This document shows positions 1 to 6,338 of a stretch of 7,545 bases of DNA, one piece after another. The position numbers and the translations under genes were made by a program. The notes beneath the pieces are model-generated. The model saw nothing but the letters and a program-made list of their open reading frames with translations, had not been told where the DNA came from and did not search any database. Every line of letters starts with the position of its first letter. The stretch's first letter is position 1. The DNA is from CANJSG01 sp038203875 (GTDB taxonomy: Bacteria; Verrucomicrobiota; Verrucomicrobiia; Limisphaerales; CANJSG01): assembly GCA_038203875.1 (NCBI GenBank), contig JBBRDN010000214.1, positions 1 to 7,545 of the forward strand. The letters are read 5' to 3'.

Positions 1-1
1 G

Positions 2-259
2 CACAAGGATGCCAACACCGACGGCGTTACCGTGTTGAGGAAGTTCCATGCTGGAACCGTCGTCCCGGCGCACATCCATCCGGAGGCCGACGAATCGGTC
101 TACGTGCTGTCGGGTGAATGGGACGAATCGGGCGAGATCTACAGCGCCGGATCGTTCTTCCATGCGCCCATGGGCACGGCCCATGGCCCTCATCTGGCTC
201 GGACGGAGGTCGTCAGCCTGACGATTTTCAGCGGCCCGCTGACCGTCGTGCCCGCCTGA
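2..259 (+). CDS. Cupin domain protein, 3' part (5' end outside window)
   Basis: The frame is open to the left edge, so the 85 codons seen are probably the C-terminal part of a longer gene; an in-frame GTG at 32 would be an internal start and would leave little before the domain. Both cupin motifs are nearly perfect. Motif 1, G(X)5HXH(X)4E(X)6G, spans visible residues 18-38, with H24, H26 and E31 as metal ligands. Motif 2, G(X)5PXG(X)2H, spans 50-61, with H61 as the fourth ligand; the usual final Asn of motif 2 is Leu. A small metal-binding beta-barrel is therefore expected. The pattern of Gly, Glu and Pro resembles ChrR-type cupins (anti-sigma C-terminal domains) and small sugar or aromatic-binding cupins, but the substrate cannot be told. 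The stop codon lies 64 bp before the next gene, so co-transcription is possible but not shown. Confidence 0.85.
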   Translation, partial: HKDANTDGVTVLRKFHAGTVVPAHIHPEADESVYVLSGEWDESGEIYSAGSFFHAPMGTAHGPHLARTEVVSLTIFSGPLTVVPA

Positions 260-323
260 GAATTTTCTGAAACTTTGCGAACGGCCGATGCATCTTTAGA
301 CCAACGCCCAACCACGCGCCATC

Positions 324-1547
324 ATGAACCCGAAGCCTTCGTCCACACTTCCACGCCGCGACTTCCTCCGTCATCTCGCCGTCGGCTCGTCCGCCCTGGC
401 CCTCGGACCAACGTTGCTGCGAGCATCCGGCGCGCCGGCCTCCTCGTCTGTGCTGACGGACGTTTCACGGAAGACCTACACGGGTCCGAACCTCGTTCTG
501 GTCCGCTGGGGCGGCGGTGCGCGGCGGCGCGAATCTATCGAGCCCGGCACGACCTATTCGCCCTTCCTCTGTCACGAACTGCTCAAGCGCGGCACTCTCT
601 ACAAGAACATGGAGATCACCAAGCTCGAGGGCCTGAACACGAGCCATGGCGAGGGGACGCTCAACATCATGACCGGCCACTACGACCGGTATAAGGACAT
701 CGAGAACGGGTTCCTCCGCACACGTTTCGAACCGAAGGTGCCGACGATCTTCGAATACATGCGGAAGGCCTACGACGTGCCGGACTACCAGACGTTGATC
801 GTGAACAACGAGAACCGGCCGGACGAGGAGTTCTACAATTTCAGCAACCACCTCGGCTTCGGCATGAACGTGCGTTCGCAGACGCTCAGCCTCTACCGCT
901 ACAAGACCTACCTTTTCCAGAAGCAGCTTGCCGAAGGAAAGCTTCCGGACAAGGAACTCAAGGAGAAGCGCGACCAGCTCGCCAAGTGGCGCAAGGCCGA
1001 CGGGCGCGCCGCCGGCAAGGACGAGATGCCGCCAAGGATGGAGGAATTCTGGATGAACTGGCGCGGCCACTACGGCGATACCGGGTTCGTCAACGAGCGC
1101 GGCGACCGCCTGCTGACCCAGCTGACCATCCGTGCGATGACCGAGCTGAAGCCCAAGATGGTCATGGTCAACTACACCGACTGCGACTACGTCCACTGGG
1201 GCTACATGGACCACTACACGCGCGGCATCGCGATCATGGACGAAGGCCTGCGCCAGCTCGTCGCCGCGGTGGAAGCGGATGAAGCTTACCGGGACAACAC
1301 CATCTTCGCCGTCATCCCGGACTGCGGCCGGGACAACAACCCCTACGTCGACGTGCCGTGCCAGCACCACTTCAACTCACGTTCATCGCACGAGATCTTT
1401 GCCCTCCTTTTCGGCCCGGGCGTCGCCAAGGGCCAGGTGGTCGACAAACTGTGCGACCAAAGCCAGCTCGTCTCGACGTTGGGCAAGATGATGAAGTTCG
1501 AGACCACCAGCGCGGAGAGCCGCGTTCTCGAGGAAGCCATCGCTTAA
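324..1547 (+). CDS. Tat-exported alkaline phosphatase/sulfatase-superfamily-like protein
   Basis: The 407-residue product opens with a twin-arginine signal: 'RRDFLR' at residues 11-16, then a hydrophobic stretch to about residue 32 and a small-residue cleavage region near 35-40. It should be exported folded, which suits a cofactor- or metal-loaded enzyme. The mature part has the order of elements of the alkaline phosphatase/sulfatase fold: a first beta strand 'PNLVLVRW' (55-62), a Ser/Gly-rich segment ending in 'TGHY' (117-120) where sulfatases have their nucleophile and 'TGRY', a 'NYTDCDYVHWG' segment (283-293), 'IPDCGRD' (331-337) in the place of 'SDHG', and a His near the C-terminus (H356) before 'LLFGPGV'. 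The Asp pair usual after strand 1 is replaced by Gly (RWGGG, 61-65), so metal binding may be altered or lost. No Shine-Dalgarno is visible; ATG 324 is chosen because it gives an intact Tat signal. The next gene follows after 16 bp. Export is well supported; the enzyme class is an inference and DUF1501-like proteins are an alternative. Confidence 0.8.
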   Translation: MNPKPSSTLPRRDFLRHLAVGSSALALGPTLLRASGAPASSSVLTDVSRKTYTGPNLVLVRWGGGARRRESIEPGTTYSPFLCHELLKRGTLYKNMEITKLEGLNTSHGEGTLNIMTGHYDRYKDIENGFLRTRFEPKVPTIFEYMRKAYDVPDYQTLIVNNENRPDEEFYNFSNHLGFGMNVRSQTLSLYRYKTYLFQKQLAEGKLPDKELKEKRDQLAKWRKADGRAAGKDEMPPRMEEFWMNWRGHYGDTGFVNERGDRLLTQLTIRAMTELKPKMVMVNYTDCDYVHWGYMDHYTRGIAIMDEGLRQLVAAVEADEAYRDNTIFAVIPDCGRDNNPYVDVPCQHHFNSRSSHEIFALLFGPGVAKGQVVDKLCDQSQLVSTLGKMMKFETTSAESRVLEEAIA

Positions 1548-1563
1548 GCAAGGAAACCACGCC

Positions 1564-2898
1564 ATGGACGCCTCATCCCAGCCCCCTTCCCTGCCGGTTC
1601 AACAGCCGCGAATGGCAGTGCGCGCCGATCCCAAGCCGTCGCTTCTGAAACGAACCGTGTTCGTTCCGGTGAAGTTCCTCGTCGGCCTGCTGATGGTCCA
1701 GAGCCCGCTCGGTGCGGTAATGCTGACCGGTTGGACATCGCGACTCATGCAGCGCGTGGTCCTGTGGACATGGTGGCGCGCCGCCAAGGATAGGCCGAAG
1801 AGCTTTGCCGAATTCGTGGCGGCAGAAAATGCCACAGCCGGGCATGTCCACTGGCCCAATTGGATCTTCGACCAGAATTTCAATTCAAAGGTGACCGCAG
1901 AGCCGCTGCTGTCGCAGAAGCTCCGCCGCCTCGTCACGGGCCTGTTCCGTTCGCTTTGGGAAAACGGCCGCCTCGGTTCGCAGATGTTCCTGAACACGAC
2001 GCTGGTCCTCCTACCGAGCATGCTGCTGATGTGGACGGGTTGGTTCTCCGGCTGGCAGGTGTCCTTCAACAAGCAGTATGAACATGTCGCCGTCGGCGCG
2101 AGCGTCAGCCTGATCGGCATCGTGCTTTTCGTCGCGGCCATGTTCTACGTGCCGATGGCGCTGGCGCGGCAGGCTTCGACGGGAGACTGGAGGCGGTTCT
2201 ACGACTTCAGGCTCGTGCGCGGCCTCGTGAAGCGGGCGTGGTTCGGCAACGTCCTCGTGGCCGGTGGCTATGCGGCGGCTTCGCTCCCAATCATCGCCAT
2301 GATGGTCGGACCCACCTTCTTCGCGCAGGGGAACACCAGTGCCACCGAGCTATCCCCAGCCGTAGTCGAACGAAACCTGCGGCTCTACTACCTCGCTTGC
2401 GCGCTGTGGATACTCCCCGCCTTCGTCCTGCTGCGCTGCGCCACCGCCTGTCTCTACGGACGCACCGTGCTGAAGGCGGTTCAATCCGGCGCTCTCGGAG
2501 AAGACGACTTAGCCGAGAACGAATGGCATTCATTCCGCCGCCTCGGCCTGCTGGACAACGTAGTTCCCGCGAAACGCTCCCTGTGGACGGAACTGGTGCT
2601 GTGGTTCGGCACGAAGGCCGGACGCATCACGGCGGGATTCATGGTGGCCGGGCTGTGGTTTCTCGTCGTTGGCCAGATCAACTACGCGGCGACGTTCTTC
2701 AGCTACCGCTTCGCCTTCTCGTGGATCAACCAGCCGCTGACCTTTCTGCCTTGGTTCATGCACCTGCCGGCACACATCGAGAACCAGTGGGGCCCAGTGG
2801 GCGTCGCGTTCTTCGTCCTCTTCGCCGCATGGCGCATCCAGCGCCTCGTGAAGTGGGTCCAGGCCAAGCAGGAGGCTCTGGCCCGAAGCGGCGCGTAG
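1564..2898 (+). CDS. Polytopic membrane protein of unknown function
   Basis: I do not recognise this 444-residue protein. It has about six to seven hydrophobic segments: roughly residues 33-54, 141-161, 176-200, 227-249, 275-297, 354-376 and 411-424. Between the first two is a long polar stretch (about 60-135) rich in Trp, Arg and Lys. Another charged stretch, 201-225, contains 'STGDWRRFYDF', and there is an acidic loop near 312-320. The tail (425-444) is basic. It lacks any transporter, protease or glycosyltransferase motif that I can name. ATG 1564 is supported by an AAGGA at 1550-1554 with good spacing. The gene starts 16 bp after the Tat-exported protein ends, so the two are probably one transcript, and the membrane protein may anchor, export or act with that partner; this is inference from spacing only. 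The 3' end is 10 bp from the end of the convergent panE. Confidence 0.85.
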   Translation: MDASSQPPSLPVQQPRMAVRADPKPSLLKRTVFVPVKFLVGLLMVQSPLGAVMLTGWTSRLMQRVVLWTWWRAAKDRPKSFAEFVAAENATAGHVHWPNWIFDQNFNSKVTAEPLLSQKLRRLVTGLFRSLWENGRLGSQMFLNTTLVLLPSMLLMWTGWFSGWQVSFNKQYEHVAVGASVSLIGIVLFVAAMFYVPMALARQASTGDWRRFYDFRLVRGLVKRAWFGNVLVAGGYAAASLPIIAMMVGPTFFAQGNTSATELSPAVVERNLRLYYLACALWILPAFVLLRCATACLYGRTVLKAVQSGALGEDDLAENEWHSFRRLGLLDNVVPAKRSLWTELVLWFGTKAGRITAGFMVAGLWFLVVGQINYAATFFSYRFAFSWINQPLTFLPWFMHLPAHIENQWGPVGVAFFVLFAAWRIQRLVKWVQAKQEALARSGA

Positions 2899-2908
2899 CC
2901 CCGGAGCG

Positions 2909-3868
2909 TCAGGTCGGATTCAAAGCCGTCAGCACGCGGCATAGCGCTTCCAACCGAGGCGCCGCAACGCCGACGGCCCTCGCTTGGCGGAGTGGTTCGA
3001 GGAACAGGCTTTCGATTTCCAAGGGCTGACGTCGCTCGAAATCGATTATCGTCGACGCCTTGTAGGCCCCCATCTCACGCGTCCGGTCGATCTGCACCTG
3101 CGCAAGGCTCTCGTCCAACTTCAAGCCCAACGCCCGGGCGGCGTGGATGGTTTCAAGCATCAATTCGCGGACAAGCGATTCCCAACGAGGGTCTGCCAGC
3201 AATCGATCCGAAGTCAGGCAGGCTTGTGAGGCCACAGAGTCGGTGGCGCCATTCACGACCGCTTCCAGGCCCGCTGCACTGGCCACACCGAGTCCGTTGA
3301 ACGGGATGTTCCAAACGAGTTTCTCCCAGTGCGTGCGGACGATGTTGTCCGAGACTTCGCAAGGAACGCCGCTGTGGCGGATGGCCGAGGCGATGTCGTG
3401 GGTCCGCGGTTCGGGCCAGCGTTTCCACTCGCCCAGCACGATCCTTCCGTGTGCGAGATGATGGATGACTCCGGGTTCGATGCGATTGATGCACACGAAA
3501 CACAAACCACCTAGCGTCCGCTCGTTTCCGACGACTGCCGCGAGCTGTTCTTCGTTGCCAAGGCCGTTTTGCAAGGTGAGGAACGCGGTGTTGGGCCCGG
3601 CAAGAGGTGGCAGCAACGATGCGAATTCGGAGTTTGCCGTGGCCTTGAGCCCGATGATGACCAGATCGCAGGGCCCAATCTCGTTCGATGCACGCGCAAC
3701 CCTGGGCTGAACGTGGAAATCACCCTCGGGACTCAGGACCTTGACCCCCCGGCGTTTGACCACGTCATAGTGGGACCGGACGAGGAAGTGGACCCCGTGC
3801 CCATCGCGGCAGAGTTTCGCCCCATAGTAACTGCCAAGGGCACCGCACCCAACAACGGCGATCTTCAT
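2909..3868 (-). CDS. panE: 2-dehydropantoate 2-reductase (ketopantoate reductase, PanE/ApbA family)
   Basis: The family reduces ketopantoate to pantoate with NADPH in the cytoplasm, a step of pantothenate and CoA synthesis (EC 1.1.1.169). The 319-residue length is typical. The Rossmann nucleotide site 'GCGALG' is at residues 7-12, directly after the first strand, and R31 sits after the second strand where NADPH-preferring members have Arg. Further family marks are 'LKA' with K75, 'LQNGLGNEEQ' with N101, and 'WEKLVWNIPFNGL', where K183 matches the catalytic Lys and N187 and N191 the substrate-contacting Asn residues. In the C-terminal helical domain, 'ASTIID' (S272) and 'EIESL' (E284) match the ligand Ser and catalytic Glu of the E. 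coli enzyme. No strong ribosome binding site is seen before ATG 3868, but the start is fixed by the Rossmann strand. It lies 88 bp downstream of the HU gene, with a terminator in between. Paralogues in this family reduce other 2-ketoacids, so the pantothenate role is likely but not certain. Confidence 0.9.
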   Translation of the reverse strand: MKIAVVGCGALGSYYGAKLCRDGHGVHFLVRSHYDVVKRRGVKVLSPEGDFHVQPRVARASNEIGPCDLVIIGLKATANSEFASLLPPLAGPNTAFLTLQNGLGNEEQLAAVVGNERTLGGLCFVCINRIEPGVIHHLAHGRIVLGEWKRWPEPRTHDIASAIRHSGVPCEVSDNIVRTHWEKLVWNIPFNGLGVASAAGLEAVVNGATDSVASQACLTSDRLLADPRWESLVRELMLETIHAARALGLKLDESLAQVQIDRTREMGAYKASTIIDFERRQPLEIESLFLEPLRQARAVGVAAPRLEALCRVLTALNPT

Positions 3869-3902
3869 GCGGGGAACTGCTCGGGCGAAAGGGGTGACAG
3901 AA

Positions 3903-3938
3903 GGAAAGAAAAAGGGCGCCTTGGTTCACAAGGCGCCC
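3903..3938 (-). terminator. Rho-independent terminator after the HU gene
   Basis: On the minus strand, 18 bp after the HU stop codon, GGGCGCCTTG and CAAGGCGCCC form a perfect 10-bp stem (3929-3938 with 3914-3923) around a 5-nt loop, followed at once by TTTTTCTTTCC. This is a textbook intrinsic terminator in the HU direction. On the plus strand no comparable T-run follows, so it looks one-directional. It ends 34 bp before the panE start codon. Confidence 0.93.
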
Positions 3939-3956
3939 CGTGGGAAAGACGACGAA

Positions 3957-4244
3957 TTACTTCTCGCCGAGGATCGCGACCTTGGCGGCCTTCGCGACGC
4001 GGAACTTCACGACCTTCTTGGCCGGGATCTTGATGGCGACGCCCGTGGCGGGGTTGCGGCCCATCCGTGCCTTGCGGTTCACGAGGACGAGTTTTCCGAT
4101 GCCGGGAAGGGTGAACGTGTTCTTCGCGTTCTTGTAGGCGAGCTCGGCGAGATGATCGACGATGCCGACGGCCTGCTTCTTGGTGATGCCGGCTTTTTCG
4201 GCGATTGTCGCGGCGAGCTGGGACTTGGAGAGTGCTTTAGCCAT
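3957..4244 (-). CDS. HU-family nucleoid DNA-binding protein
   Basis: The 95-residue product is a full-length HU/IHF-type histone-like protein, a dimer that binds and bends DNA with little sequence preference and helps compact the nucleoid. The N-terminal two-helix part starts with 'SKSQLAATIAEKAGITKKQA' (6-25). The first beta strands hold 'FTLPGIGKL' (44-52), and the DNA-gripping arm carries the signature 'GRNPATG' (62-68), with P65 as the residue expected to intercalate between bases. The C-terminus is Lys/Ala-rich. HU rather than IHF is preferred because there is no IHF-specific extension, but this cannot be settled by eye. No Shine-Dalgarno precedes ATG 4244, although the start is clear from family alignment. 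The gene appears monocistronic: a plausible promoter lies about 40 bp upstream and a strong terminator follows immediately. Confidence 0.95.
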   Translation of the reverse strand: MAKALSKSQLAATIAEKAGITKKQAVGIVDHLAELAYKNAKNTFTLPGIGKLVLVNRKARMGRNPATGVAIKIPAKKVVKFRVAKAAKVAILGEK

Positions 4245-4284
4245 AAGTGATTAGTTGTGGGTTGGTCTGATTTCCGACCGCCGG

Positions 4285-4314
4285 TCTATACAAACCTATG
4301 AAGAAGGTCATCAA
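4285..4314 (-). promoter_or_regulatory. Candidate sigma-70-type promoter for the HU gene
   Basis: Reading the minus strand, TTGATG (4309-4314) and TATAGA (4285-4290) are separated by 18 nt; each matches the housekeeping consensus at four of six positions. Initiation would fall near 4278 and give a leader of about 34 nt before the HU start codon. An A/T-rich block directly upstream of the -35 (4316-4343) could act like an UP element. The element overlaps the small plus-strand ORF described separately. Confidence 0.4.
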
Positions 4315-4345
4315 GAAAAAAGGCTCAGGCAGGGCTTTTTTTTAA
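4298..4345 (+). other. Possible 15-codon leader ORF with weak hairpin and T-run
   Basis: ATG 4298 opens a 15-residue frame, MKKVIKKKGSGRAFF, ending at TAA 4343-4345. It is very basic and its last codons lie in a run of eight T. Just before that run, GCTC (4323-4326) can pair with GGGC (4332-4335, one G-T pair) around a short loop, and the flanking A6 and T8 can extend the pairing past a bulged G. This resembles a weak terminator or attenuator in the plus direction, 64 bp before the kinase start. No ribosome binding site or convincing promoter is seen, and chance is a real alternative. Confidence 0.15.
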
Positions 4346-4408
4346 CCGCATGCCAAAAGCGGCCCGGCGGGCTTGACTCTTTTTCACATCACAACACGAT
4401 GCCGATCG

Positions 4409-5419
4409 ATGCCCTCGCTTTTCACAATCCAGAGCGAATTCCGCTACGAGATCACCAGAAAGATCTTCGAGGGCGGCATGGGAGTCGTCTACGAAGGCGA
4501 GCAGATCGGCGTGCGAAACTTCGTGAAGCGCGTCGCGATCAAAGTCGTCCGCCAGCACTACACGAACCAGAAAAACTTCATCGACAACTTCATCGGCGAG
4601 GCAAAGTTGGTGGCCGATCTGATCCATACGAACATCGTCCAGACCTACCACTTGGGCGAATCGCGCGGCGTCTACTTCATCGCCATGGAGCTCATCCGCG
4701 GGGTAAACCTCGAGCAGTTTCTCCAGCAGGTGAAGGACAAGAATCGCGCGCTCCCGGTGGAGCTAGCGGTCTTCATCGTCAGCCGCTTGGTCCGTGGACT
4801 CGCTTACGCCCACTCGAAGACGGACAAGGACGGCAATCCCCTCGGCATCGTCCACCGCGACGTATCGCCCAAGAACATCATGATCGCCTGGGAAGGAGAC
4901 GTGAAGCTGACGGACTTCGGCATCGCGAAGGCCAAGGGCCTCCTGAAGCATGAAGAGGGCGAAGTGGTCGCGGGCAAAGCCGACTTCATGAGCCCGGAAC
5001 AGGCCGACTTCCAGATCACCGACAAGCGCTCGGACATTTTTTCGGCCGGCATCGTCCTCGCCAATCTGCTGCTCGGCTCGAACGTCTTCAAAGGCAAGTC
5101 GGCCGATGAATCCCGCGACCGCGTGCTCAAGATGCCGATCCCGGACTTCCGCGAACTCGACAGCCGTATCGACGACCGCCTCAACCAGATCCTTGAACGC
5201 TCGTTGTCCCGCGACCTCGGCGCCCGCTACCAGACTGGCGAGGAGCTGCTCTACGATCTCGAGCACCTCATCTACCACAAGGGTTACGGTCCAACGAACG
5301 AGACGATCGGCCGCTACATCCGGGAGCTCTTTGGACAGCTCGATCCGAAGGAACTTTCCGCCATGCGCGGAAATACGCTCCTGATCGAACGGTCCACCGA
5401 AGTTACAACCAAGCCGTAG
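4409..5419 (+). CDS. Hanks-type Ser/Thr protein kinase, soluble, kinase domain only
   Basis: A 336-residue protein made almost entirely of a PknB-like kinase domain. Visible elements are the nucleotide loop 'EGGMGVVYEG' (21-30), 'VAIK' with the ATP lysine K45, the helix-C glutamate E64 in 'GEAKLV', M93 at the gatekeeper site, 'HRDVSPKN' (149-156) with catalytic D151 and metal-binding N156, 'DFGIAK' (169-174), 'SPEQ' (195-198), 'SDIFSAGI' (208-215) and R273 of the last subdomain. It should therefore bind ATP and phosphorylate proteins. There is no membrane segment, PASTA repeat or other sensor domain; a short tail (about 300-336) follows the domain. Departures from the norm: the first Gly of the nucleotide loop is F20, the Lys after HRD is S153, K190 stands where a conserved Thr is usual, and no Ser, Thr or Tyr lies between DFG and SPE. 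ATG 4409 is preferred over the upstream in-frame TTG 4373; another ATG at 4399 is out of frame. aguB follows after 15 bp, so they are probably co-transcribed. The substrate is unknown. Confidence 0.93.
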   Translation: MPSLFTIQSEFRYEITRKIFEGGMGVVYEGEQIGVRNFVKRVAIKVVRQHYTNQKNFIDNFIGEAKLVADLIHTNIVQTYHLGESRGVYFIAMELIRGVNLEQFLQQVKDKNRALPVELAVFIVSRLVRGLAYAHSKTDKDGNPLGIVHRDVSPKNIMIAWEGDVKLTDFGIAKAKGLLKHEEGEVVAGKADFMSPEQADFQITDKRSDIFSAGIVLANLLLGSNVFKGKSADESRDRVLKMPIPDFRELDSRIDDRLNQILERSLSRDLGARYQTGEELLYDLEHLIYHKGYGPTNETIGRYIRELFGQLDPKELSAMRGNTLLIERSTEVTTKP

Positions 5420-5434
5420 TTCCGGAGCGTTTCC

Positions 5435-6322
5435 ATGAAGTCGTCGTCCACCATTAAGCTGGGCCTCCTCCAGCACTCCTGCTCGGCCGACCCCGCCGCC
5501 AATCTCAAGAAGACCCTCGCCGCCGCGGAGCGCGCCGCAAAAGCGGGGGCAAACATCATCTGCACGCAGGAACTCTTCCGTTCGCAGTATTTTTGCCAGA
5601 ACGAAGACCACGCCAACTTCAAGTTGGCCGAATCCATTCCCGGCCCGAGCACCGACGCCTTTCAAAAGCTCGCCAAGAAGCACGGGGTTGTGGTCATCGC
5701 CTCGCTCTTCGAGAGGCGCGCCTCAGGCCTCTACCACAACACCGCCGCCATCATCGATGCGGACGGCTCCATGCTCGGCATCTACCGGAAGATGCACATT
5801 CCGGACGACCCGCTGTTCTACGAGAAGTTCTACTTCACGCCGGGCGACACGGGCTTCCGCGCCTGGAAGACCAAGTTCGGCAAGATCGGGGTGCTGATCT
5901 GCTGGGACCAATGGTATCCCGAAGGTGCCCGCCTCACCGCGCTCCAGGGCGCCGAAATCCTCTTCTATCCGACGGCCATCGGCTGGCATCCCGGTGAGAA
6001 GGCCGAATACGGCGTCCGCCAGCACGGCGCCTGGGAAACCATCCAGCGCGGACACGCCGTGGCTAATGGATGCTTCGTCGCGGCGGTCAACCGCGTCGGC
6101 CACGAGACTCCGATCGGCGGAGATGGCCTTGAATTCTGGGGACAGTCCTTCGTGGCCGGAACCAGCGGCGAAATCATCGCCAAAGGCTCGGTCGACAAGG
6201 AAGAGAACCTGATCGTCCCGATCGACCTCGCCAAAGTGGACACGACGCGCACACATTGGCCGTTCCTCCGCGACCGCCGCATCGACGCCTACGGCGACCT
6301 GACGAAACGCTTCAGCGACTAG
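5435..6322 (+). CDS. aguB: N-carbamoylputrescine amidase
   Basis: This 295-residue nitrilase-superfamily enzyme hydrolyses N-carbamoylputrescine to putrescine, CO2 and ammonia (EC 3.5.1.53), the last step of the agmatine route to putrescine in the cytoplasm. The Glu-Lys-Cys catalytic triad is visible: E46 in 'TQELF', K119 in 'YRKMHIPDDP' and C156 in 'LICWDQWYPEGAR'. The stretch 'DPLFYEKFYFTPGDTGF' (125-141) and 'GWHPGEK' (183-189) are characteristic of the carbamoylputrescine amidase branch, not of beta-ureidopropionases or general amidases, and the length is that of known AguB proteins. ATG 5435 is supported by GGAG at 5424-5427, 7 nt upstream. It lies 15 bp after the kinase gene, so it probably shares its transcript. 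The partner enzyme agmatine deiminase (AguA) is not in this window. The stop lies 16 bp from the end of the convergent EEP gene. Confidence 0.93.
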   Translation: MKSSSTIKLGLLQHSCSADPAANLKKTLAAAERAAKAGANIICTQELFRSQYFCQNEDHANFKLAESIPGPSTDAFQKLAKKHGVVVIASLFERRASGLYHNTAAIIDADGSMLGIYRKMHIPDDPLFYEKFYFTPGDTGFRAWKTKFGKIGVLICWDQWYPEGARLTALQGAEILFYPTAIGWHPGEKAEYGVRQHGAWETIQRGHAVANGCFVAAVNRVGHETPIGGDGLEFWGQSFVAGTSGEIIAKGSVDKEENLIVPIDLAKVDTTRTHWPFLRDRRIDAYGDLTKRFSD

Positions 6323-6338
6323 TTCGGTCGCAGGTTCA

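Noticed and set aside
260..323. Promoter between the cupin gene and the Tat-exported protein gene
   Set aside because: A TTGCGA (275-280) is present but no -10-like hexamer lies at a suitable distance.
465..1370. Long minus-strand open frame (301 codons) opposite the Tat-exported protein gene
   Set aside because: Its translation is Val/Ala/Asp/His-rich with no recognisable motif, as expected from the antisense of GC-rich codons; the plus strand has a clear Tat signal and fold motifs.
4255..4953. Plus-strand frame overlapping the kinase start, with ATG at 4399
   Set aside because: After the first few codons it is an Arg/Pro/His-rich shadow of the kinase; the kinase frame has all the family motifs.
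2900..5430. Repeat CCGGAGCGT just after the stop codons of the membrane protein gene and the kinase gene
   Set aside because: Only 9 nt is shared, and the second copy includes the aguB ribosome binding site; chance is enough to explain it.
4763..5683. Long minus-strand open frame (306 codons) opposite the kinase and aguB genes
   Set aside because: It spans parts of two well-supported genes and the gap between them, and its product is low-complexity antisense sequence.
6315..6331. GCGAC/GTCGC hairpin over the aguB stop codon as a shared terminator
   Set aside because: The stem is only 5 bp and no T-run follows on either strand.
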